NCBI RefSeq assembly: GCF_037975245.1
Contig: NC_092577.1
Location: 36,942,898 to 37,006,897, forward strand
Direction of reading: 5' to 3'
DNA length: 64,000 bases
From: Apostichopus japonicus
Lineage: Eukaryota > Echinodermata > Holothuroidea > Aspidochirotida > Stichopodidae
Below, in pieces: positions 61,495 through 64,000 of this stretch. How positions within the stretch are numbered: the first letter of the stretch is position 1; each line of letters begins with the position of its first letter. Position numbers and translations under genes: made by a program. The notes under the pieces were generated by a model, which worked only from the letters and a program-made list of their open reading frames with translations, ran no database searches and was not told the DNA's origin.

Positions 61495-63414
61495 AGAGGC
61501 TCCTTTGGGTCAATCTCTGTGTTCAGACATTTCTGCTATGCAGGCCTAGTCCATTGGCCTGAGGCTGAAGTTTTACTCTCAGTGACTAGTCTTACAGAAA
61601 TCGACAAATCTTCGATACAACTAAAGTGTAGGGTTTTAGACATTTTATGTGATGTGTGACACTGTTCATGATTAATCATGTTGAGTTGCTGGAATCACTG
61701 TTAGTGGAAAATGATTTCTGTAATTGTTTCAGATCATTCCAGAGACAGAGGGTAAGCCCAGGGTATACAGTACTTATATTGCAGGAACATAAATGAGCAT
61801 GGCGGTATGCCCACATGCACAGTATAGTACTGCATACACGTTGTACTCCAGCTAGCGTGTCATACGTGCGTGCGGCGGTAAGGTAGGAAGCAAGCGTGGT
61901 TGCGGCCACCAGGGTCTGTACCACTGAGATTAGTGGTCTGTACGCTGTAGTGTACAAAGCATATATGGTACAGAGCATGTGTACAATATGCGCATACAGC
62001 TAAACACTAAGGTCAGTGGTCTGTACTCTGAAGTGTACAAAGCATATATGGTACAGAGCATGTGTACAATATGCGCATACAGCTAAACACTAAGGTCAGT
62101 GGTCTGTACTCTGAAGTGTACAAAGCATATATGGTACAGTACATGTGTACAATATGCGCATACAGCTAAACACTAAGGTCAGTGGTCTGTACGCTGTAGT
62201 GTACAAAGCATATATATGGTACAGTACATGTGTACAATATGCGCATACAGCTAGGATTGTCCCCTTATTACGGATCGTACCAAAATGTGATTTATTCTTA
62301 CTTTGTTTCTTATATGAAGGGAGGGCGATACCAACAGGCTACTATTAGTTTTTTTGGGGTGGATTTTATTTTAAAGAATAGGGATTTCCCAAATTTTATT
62401 AGAAGTGTTGAACACTTACGGCAAATAAGCTAGTTGTCCGTCAAACCACATAAGCAGCGTTTTAGGTTGTATGACAAGATTTTAGGTCGTCTGGGATGAT
62501 CATAAATTTGAGCCCTGCTTTAAACTTAATCACCTTCCTCAAAGCATTTTGTTGGGCAGGGGCCGCAGGGGCATTTAATTCTTCAACTGAACACTCATCA
62601 GTACACATAAAAGAAAGGTTGTTTTTGAGTATTGTCTACCAACTTTAACATGCTATAATATGGTCCTAACAAAACTGATTACTCTTCAGCTATGCTTTGC
62701 TGTGTAATACCTTTATAGGATAGTCTGCAGAAAAAAATTCTGAAAAATAATGTAAGAAGAATATATTCTAAGCATCCTGGTGAAATTTGCGTGCAAATTC
62801 AAATTTAGTGTTTTTGAAATATTGATTGTTGAAACTTGTTCCCAGTTTGTATCATTAGGTGAACTTGAAGCAAGCAGACATGATGTCATGTGATATCTGG
62901 AATATTCTTTTCAAGCAAGATTTTTGAATGTGTTAGCTTTGAAACCTTCCTTCATTCTGGCCATGAAATACTCAAAGTTACATTCAGAGATCAATAGAAG
63001 AATTCAAATGAGGCAGGACAATTAAAATTCTTTTGAGGGCGAGTTAGAAATTAACTTGGATTTCATTGAAATGGAGAGACACCATAGTATATAATTCAGC
63101 TTTAACATGGAAACCATGGAAACCTCAAGATTTCAAAGGATACCAACACAAGTCTTCCAATGTGTGAGAAAATACTTATAGAATTGACAGAACATAATTG
63201 TAGCTTATCACTTCAGCATTCTCTTAGTTGTCTGATTAATGAGTTGATTAATTTTAAAATAATGAGATAATTATGAGGGAAGCCAGCTTCTGCAACTTGA
63301 CAAGAGGGGTGGGCAGGCACAGCAGTTGTTGTTCGTTTAGTACCAGGTGATACTGAAGGGAAGTACAGCAAGTGGAAGGGGCAGAGACCACAAGTAATTC
63401 TTACCCATTTAGCA
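61495..63414. other. No supported gene outside the 83-bp array
   Basis: AT-rich sequence with no recognised exon. One acceptor-like site followed by an open minus-strand stretch (about 63352-63250) lacks a donor and is not called. Confidence 0.5.
61912..62253. repeat. 83-bp tandem repeat, about 4 copies
   Basis: The unit has gtacaaagcatatatggtac, catgtgtacaatatgcgcat and acactaaggtcagtggtctg. It is rich in short palindromes (GTAC, GTGTACA, TGCGCA). Confidence 0.9.
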
Positions 63415-64000
63415 TATACATTAGTATACAGTAGTATACAGCAGTATACAGTAGCATACATTAGCATACAATAGTATACAGTAGGATACACTACTTAGGA
63501 TACAGTAGCATACAGTAGGATACAGTAGCATACAATAGAATACAGCAGTATACACTAGCATACAGTAGTATACAGTAGCATGTATACAGTAGCATGTATA
63601 CAGTAGCATACAGTAGTATACAGTAGCATGTATACAGTAGCATGTATACAGTAGCATACAGTAGTATACAGTAGCATGTATACAGTGGCATACAGTAGTA
63701 TACAGTAGCATGTATACAGTAGCATGTATACAGTAGCATACAGTAGAATACAATAGAATACAGTAGTATACAGTAGTATACAGTAGCATACAGTAGTATA
63801 CAGTAGCATACAGTAGTATACAGTAGCATACAGTAGAATACAATAGAATACAGTAGTATACAGTAGCATACAGTAGTATACAATAGTATACAGTAGGATA
63901 CACTACTTAGTATACAGTAGCATACAGTAGTATACAGTAGCATGCAGTGGCATACAATAGAATACAGTAGTATACAGTAGCATACATTAGCATACAATAG
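63415..64000. repeat. 10-bp array (tatacagtag / catacagtag), truncated by the window edge
   Basis: Decamers alternate between tatacagtag, catacagtag and a 14-bp form (catgtatacagtag). No frame contains a stop for long stretches, which explains several overlapping minus-strand open frames. The array runs past 64000. Confidence 0.93.

Noticed and set aside
63245-63355. Possible upstream RIM exon (strong acceptor tacttcccttcag, then SPGTKRTTTAVPAHPS)
   Set aside because: There is no acceptable donor before the frame closes and no recognised RIM words.
63421-63997. Overlapping 104-168-codon frames rich in Tyr/Cys/Leu
   Set aside because: The 10-bp array has no stops in the minus-strand frames; the composition simply reflects the repeat.

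Overview
This window is animal nuclear DNA: AT-rich, gene-sparse and crowded with tandem repeats. About 26% of it (roughly 17 kb, by my count of the array spans) is minisatellite. Recurrent 'taggccta' words, many long poly-G runs and the style of the repeats suggest a marine invertebrate deuterostome, perhaps an echinoderm. That is an inference; nothing in the window fixes the species.

One gene can be built with confidence. The minus strand from 56942 down to 26385 encodes the PDZ-to-C-terminus part of a RIM protein (the RIMS1/RIMS2 and UNC-10 family of presynaptic active-zone scaffolds). I joined 15 exons by hand. Every junction keeps frame, and every intron is GT-AG except the first, which is GC-AG. 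Together they give 1,014 codons and a stop. The order is PDZ domain, linker, C2A, a long Ser/Arg-rich linker with an RQLPVVP motif of the RIM-BP SH3-ligand type, a conserved basic/Ser-rich segment, C2B and a short tail. The N-terminal Rab3-binding zinc-finger half of RIM was not found and should lie beyond 64000.

Layout. 1-26384: no supported gene, with arrays at 4.9, 7.0-8.6, 16.1, 17.3-18.4, 19.7-20.2 and 20.3-23.1 kb, a candidate element with clustered GAGTAC motifs at 10.2-10.9 kb, and several perfect palindromes. 26385-56942: RIM. Its introns hold most of the remaining repeats, including a 156-bp higher-order repeat, a 45-bp array ending about 20 bp from the C2A acceptor, a DR1-bearing repeat, a 24-bp-arm miniature inverted-repeat element, a tRNA-derived SINE and a non-autonomous hAT-like element with an 8-bp target duplication. 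56943-64000: upstream of the first visible RIM exon, with a THAP-like open frame bracketed by 33-bp inverted repeats (a candidate mobile element), an 83-bp array, and a 10-bp array that runs off the window edge.

I found no CRISPR array, operon or prokaryotic feature. Most long open frames here (for example 35184-36542, 36398-37114, 41626-42489 and 63421-63997) are by-products of tandem repeats whose period is a multiple of three or whose unit has no stops. I found nothing that I can call a new biological system. The best leads are the relationship between the RIM gene and its minisatellites, and three structured mobile elements.
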